From Zychaea mexicana (Eukaryota; Mucoromycota; Mucoromycetes; Mucorales; Lichtheimiaceae), in NCBI RefSeq assembly GCF_025766255.1, contig NW_026516666.1, forward strand, positions 124,001 to 188,000: DNA of 64,000 nt. The letters run 5' to 3'. Each line of letters begins with the position of its first letter. The first letter of the stretch is position 1. Position numbers and translations under genes: made by a program. This document shows, piece by piece, positions 59,633 through 64,000 of this stretch. Below the pieces are notes generated by a model, which made no database searches, had not been told where the DNA came from, and worked only from the letters and a program-made list of their open reading frames with translations.

Positions 59633-60373
59633 ATGGTACGTACGATGATACCCTGATGAAGGATGGGGGAATGAGTGACGCATGGGAGAGAAAAAGATAA
59701 AACGAACGGATGAACGGCATACGACGACGGATGGATGGATGAAAAATGGATTTGATGGTTGGAATACACATCATCCATACGACATGCGCGGCTACACGGG
59801 ACAAATTGGGGAATTCAATTTTGACGATTCATCCACATCTGACTCTTTTTTTTTTCTCTTTCTCCCACCAATTATCCTTTTTTTTTTTTGTGCGCATGTA
59901 GTCCAAGGGTACTACCTCGTTCGGTAAGCGCCAGACCAAGACGCACACCTTGTGCCGTCGTTGTGGCAACCGCTCCTTCCACAAGCAAAAGAAGACCTGC
60001 GCTAGCTGTGGCTACCCCTCGGCCAAGATCCGCAAGTGTAAGTTTTATTGGGCAACATGCATATTGGGAGAAATTGCACCGAAAGGTAGAATGGAATTCT
60101 TGTAGAACAAAGTCATTAATTTCGAGAAATCCAATAGTCAACTGGTCCGAGAAGGCTAAGCGTAGAAAGACCACTGGCACTGGCCGCATGAGCCACTTGA
60201 AGAACGTTCACCGTCGTTTCCTTAACGGTTTCCGCGAGGGTAAAATATCTTTCTGGCTGAAAGTGTTTGGTGACTAGATATGACGTAGAAGCTAACGTAT
60301 GTTTTCTTTTTTCGGTTGTGAATTATCAGGTACTCAGGCCGTCAAGCAGACCAAGGCTGAAGCTTCTGCTTAA
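59633..60373 (+). CDS. RPL37: Ribosomal protein eL37 (60S)
   Basis: Four exons: 59633..59635, 59902..60037, 60138..60239 and 60330..60373; 94 residues. The first coding exon is the bare ATG, followed by a 266-bp intron. Exon 2 begins [20 protein letters not shown] as in all eL37 proteins. The zinc site is CRRC...CASC, followed by [30 protein letters not shown] and [19 protein letters not shown]. The intron right after the start codon is usual for fungal ribosomal protein genes. It is part of the large cytosolic subunit. Introns 2 and 3 are 100 and 90 bp. Confidence 0.97.
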
Positions 60374-60768
60374 ATATGATCCACGATTATCGTCCCTTGC
60401 TTTAAACCTACCAGAATAAAAAGCCAACTTTGAACATTACACAATTGCTGCTGCTGGTGCTGCTGCTGGTGCTGCTGCTCTCTTCCCTTAATATTGCGTA
60501 AACATTTTTATGTTATGGATACACACAGACGGTTTGCATTGGTTCAGGTTATTGATTTTGTAGAGTGGGAGCAGGAAAATAAAGGCAAGAGAGGTGTATG
60601 TTTGCAATTATAGCTGGCCCGAAACATTGGACGTATGGACAGAACCTATTCGAGTGAAATGAAAATAGCCTGTGCGACCTTGGATTGTTTTTTAAAAAAG
60701 CGACGTTTCTTGGGGCAGGATCGCCCCTTCTTCTTCTTTTGCCCCAAAAAAAAACCATTTCTTTTATT
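60374..60768. other. Intergenic between eL37 and acyltransferase genes
   Basis: Includes CTG/GGTGCT repeats near 60447-60480 and an ORF that overlaps the acyltransferase start in another frame. No separate gene seen. Confidence 0.6.
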
Positions 60769-63700
60769 ATGTCAGAACGGGTACCAACGCTTGCAAAACG
60801 ATCAACGTACAAGAAACATTGTAGGAAACAGCTCACCGAGCAGGAATATCGTAATATTATGTAACTTATACTACAAGAAGTCATTGCTTATTTAACTGTA
60901 ACCAAACCCTTTGGATCTGTTGAGACTAACATTCGGGGTACCGCTTAACTATTATTACAGGGACAATGGACCCCAACGACTGCGAGAAAACCCTGTGGGC
61001 CTCTTGAAAAACATTGCGATGCATTACTCTGGAACAGTGAGTGGTATACTGTGGTGGTGATGGTCATCTGGCCACTCCTGTTGCTGATAACATGAACACG
61101 CCCAACTCCCCTTACAATATCTCGTTATGCACGGTTATGCAGTTGCTGAATATGCTATATACATCCTCTGGTGCTTTTTATAAAATTTATGTAGGGCTGG
61201 CGTGGGTACGAAAGCTTTATTGGCACCAGGCTCTTTTATCCGGGATACGCTCAGGAAATGCAAGATGATATTCTTAACAGCCAATCCGGTAAATCTATTT
61301 CCTTTGTTGATTACCTAATTTGAAATCATCCTTTTGGCATTTTAATTGACAGCGATAAAACCACGGTGAAATATGTAGTCCGAGATTTGATCGAGGAAAT
61401 GGCAGAACAGCAAACGCAGCAGCTTGAGGCAGAGCAACTATCCAAGGGCAAAAGGAAGAAATATGATCGAGAGAAGCAAAAAGAGGCTCGTCGGAAAGAG
61501 CTCGAAACCATGGCCCGTGCAATGGCTGTAAAATGTGTGACAACTATGGAAGACAAGAAAAAAGTCAGGTATACAAGGATCACATACATACACGCAGACA
61601 CACATTCGCAGTAATGGATAACAATTAACACATGTCTGTTATTGCGACAGATTCTTCGTTGCAGTGGTAGATATCGCTTTGTCCAGAATATATGACCAGG
61701 GTGTGTACATCAAAGAAAGTCAGTGGGAAGAGGTAACGTTAAGTTTGCGGCTCTACTGTCTCAAATGTTGCACAAAACCAACCAACCAAACAACCTTCGT
61801 CTTGATCATCTATACACAGCTACGAAAGATTGCCACGATGGCTCAAAAGAACAAGCAAGCGCTTTTGCTTTTGCCATCCCACAAGTCTCATGTTGACTAC
61901 CTCGTGATCAATTATGTCATGTTCAGACTAGGTAGAGACTAGCATTGCGATTAATCCGCTTATGACTTATTTGATCCTCATACTATCATTCACCTTTTTT
62001 TTTCTTTAAGGTTTCCAAATCCCACATATCATCGCTGGTGATAACTTGGATATTCCTGTACTTAGTACGCTGCTCAAGGCAAGCGGCGGTCTCTATATTC
62101 GTCGCGAATGGGGTGGTGATACTCTGTACAAGACAGTTCTTGAAGAGTATATCAGTCTAATTTTCGAAAAAGGGCGTGAGTATACTACCAAGCGGTGACG
62201 GGAGAGGCTGGCCGGTTGACACACAGTATAGACGAACGTGCGAGAAAGGCGGGAACATGCAAGAAACGTTTTCATAATAACTTATGCAATCATGATTTGT
62301 CTTAGTCAATTTCCAATGTTTTGTGGAAGGGACTCGATCACGTTTAGGTATGGTTCTCTGTATCCTTCTACCATCGTATAAGAAGAAAGAGGTAAAGTCG
62401 TGTTACTTAAAAAAGAAAACTATCAATGTATTAGGCAAAGTGTTGGCGCCAAAGTTAGGTATTGTGAAAATGGTGCTGGAATCCTTTGCAAAAGGTCGAT
62501 TTTCAGATTGTTGGGTCGTGCCAATGACGGCTTCTTATGACAAGATTATGGAAACGCAAAGGTAAGTGTTATGTGTATGTAACGTTACACATTTGTCTGG
62601 AGCAACAGAAGCACATCGATGACGGATCACACCACCTCTGACTTTCTTTACTTGTATGAAGCTATGCCGACGAACTTTTAGGCAATCCAAAGCAAAAAGA
62701 AAGCCTCTTGTAAGTCGGTTTGTATGCCAAAAATTTTTATTGAGTGTATAAATGACGGCTAAACAGCTCCCCTCGCTCTTGTTTTATCTAGAGGTGTCCT
62801 TGGAAGCGCATCTGTGCTTATGGAGAAGATGGGCCGTGTGGATGGTAATGCGTTACACAGTGCACTACAATTTTTATTTTGGGAGGGGCAAACACACTAT
62901 AAAGCTATTAGTACTGACTGAGCATACATCATCTATAGTGCGTATCGGCAAGGCTTATTCTTTAAAGGGATGGATAGAAGAACAGACCAAGCTGCGTGGG
63001 TGAGTTGCATTAGCAAAAGCACCTTTCACTGCTTAACCAACTTTGCCTAACAACATCATCACATTGTAGTCCGCTCGATCTGCTCCACAATGACGAACAA
63101 AAAAGCGTTGTCCTGAAATCGTTTGGATATCGGTAAGCAACAATTCAAAATTTAACCATGGTGATTTCTGCGGAAAACTAACTACTATAATCAACTCAAA
63201 TCATTATAGAGTGTTATCTGATATCGTAAGCGTCTTTAATTCTTTTTGCATTCTAACCCAAAGATGGATGATTTGTCTAAATAAGGGTATTTAATCATAC
63301 CAGAATGCCATTACGCCTGTGATGCCATCGGCATTAGTCGGAACCGTAATTCTGACGCTGCGTGGCCGGGGCGCGGGTCGAAGCGAATTAATCCGAAGGG
63401 TGGATTGGTTGACTCAAATGATCAGTGCTAAGAATGGTGAAGTGGTGGCTATCCCTGGAATGTCTACTGACGATCTTGTGGATAGGTAAGGAAGTAAAAA
63501 AAATCAAAAAGTTGTCGAAAATGATATTGATATTTAGCTTAAATATTTTTACTAACTACTAAAAAAAAATAGAGCCATCGCTATCCACGATCAACTTATC
63601 GGTCAACGTCGCGAAAAGGATCTGCTAGAACCAACATTTTATGGCATCGATCGTTTCGAGCTGTCTTATTATCGAAATCAGGTCATCCACTTGTTTGTCG

Positions 63701-64000
63701 AAGAAGGTTAGCAGTTTGACTGATCCGTGATCGTAATAACGTGCGTTACAATATCTCTAAAGTTTAATTGTTTCTCTTTTTATGCTACACTATTATAGCC
63801 ATCATCTGTGCATCCTTGTATACCATTATCAAGAAAGGCGGAGGTATATCGGATCAACGCATGCAATTTACTGAGTTGCTGGATGAGATTACGTTCTTGT
63901 CGAGTTTGCTCAAGATAGACATGATTTACAAGCCCGGCACGGTTGAAGATAATACGCGTCGTACACTACAATGGCTGGTGGAGAATGATGTGCTGTACTT
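60769..64000 (+). CDS. Glycerol-3-phosphate / dihydroxyacetone-phosphate acyltransferase (PlsB-GNPAT family), 3' end outside window
   Basis: At least 17 exons: 60769..60860, 60961..61036, 61195..61288, 61379..61568, 61651..61732, 61820..61931, 62011..62175, 62306..62347, 62435..62561, 62662..62709, 62792..62844, 62939..62999, 63070..63132, 63210..63225, 63304..63485, 63573..63706 and 63799 to the edge. Acyltransferase motifs appear in order: block I LLPSHKSHVDYLV (H-x4-D), block II GGLYIRREWGGDTLY, block III FVEGTRSRL and block IV WVVPMTASYDKI. The closest memory match is GNPAT/GPAM, the enzymes that acylate DHAP or glycerol-3-phosphate at sn-1 in peroxisomes or mitochondria. The N-terminus has a basic helix and a long charged coiled coil (KGKRKKYDREKQKEARRKEL). 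The protein start (MSERVPTLAKRS) rests on one ATG and a splice that rebuilds IMDNGPQRL. It continues past 64000. Confidence 0.88.

Noticed and set aside
60635..60895. 86-codon ORF before the acyltransferase
   Set aside because: It overlaps the proposed first acyltransferase exon in another frame and cannot be spliced in frame to IMDNGPQRL.
1..64000. CRISPR arrays, prophage, insertion sequences or bacterial operons
   Set aside because: The window is intron-rich fungal DNA. No regularly spaced repeats with unique spacers and no transposase or reverse-transcriptase motifs were seen.

Overview
The window is eukaryotic and fungal. Genes are split by many short introns (mostly 63-150 bp, GT..AG, with CTAAC/CTAAT-like branch sites). 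The gene set includes a chitin synthase, a plasma-membrane Sso-type syntaxin, an OST4 micro-protein, a mitochondrial L14 ribosomal protein of yeast MRPL38 type and a slicer-type Argonaute. Intron density, the protein sequences and abundant CT/GA, CA and CTG/CAA simple repeats fit an early-diverging filamentous fungus, most likely Mucorales (Mucoromycota). I cannot fix the genus from sequence alone. Exon models were worked out by hand from splice motifs and reading phase. In every complete multi-exon model the exon lengths add up to a whole number of codons.

Left part (1-16.2 kb). It opens with an acidic Asn/Asp/His repeat protein (+), cut off on the left. On the minus strand follow mitochondrial uL14, a HET-domain protein, an iron-dependent hydroxyacid-oxoacid transhydrogenase (ADHFE1 type), a universal-stress-protein-domain protein, the tiny OST4 and a SulP sulfate permease. 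Between them lie a 640-bp GCGCACAC minisatellite and a degenerate tRNA-like sequence.

Middle part (16.2-40.2 kb). A gene-poor 3.3-kb stretch is followed by a chitin synthase (-), a PPIL3-like cyclophilin (+), a CofD/YvcK-like protein (-), a low-complexity protein (-), a PI31 proteasome regulator (+) and an Sso-type syntaxin (-). Two further gene-poor stretches of 2.8 and 4.3 kb interrupt them.

Right part (40.2-64 kb). A J-domain protein, Argonaute, threonine deaminase, a heterotrimeric G-protein alpha subunit and an HSF-type transcription factor are all on the minus strand. After about 4 kb without clear genes come ribosomal protein eL37 (+) and a PlsB/GNPAT-family acyltransferase (+) that runs off the right edge.

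There is no single operon-like system here; most genes are housekeeping or regulatory. The most unusual features are in gene architecture: a predicted 5-nt microexon followed by a GC-AG intron in the G-alpha gene, two genes whose first coding exon is only ATG, a 24-nt exon in the HSF gene, and a 17-nt last coding exon in Argonaute. There are also at least two long ORFs interrupted by a single in-frame stop, with no recognisable family.
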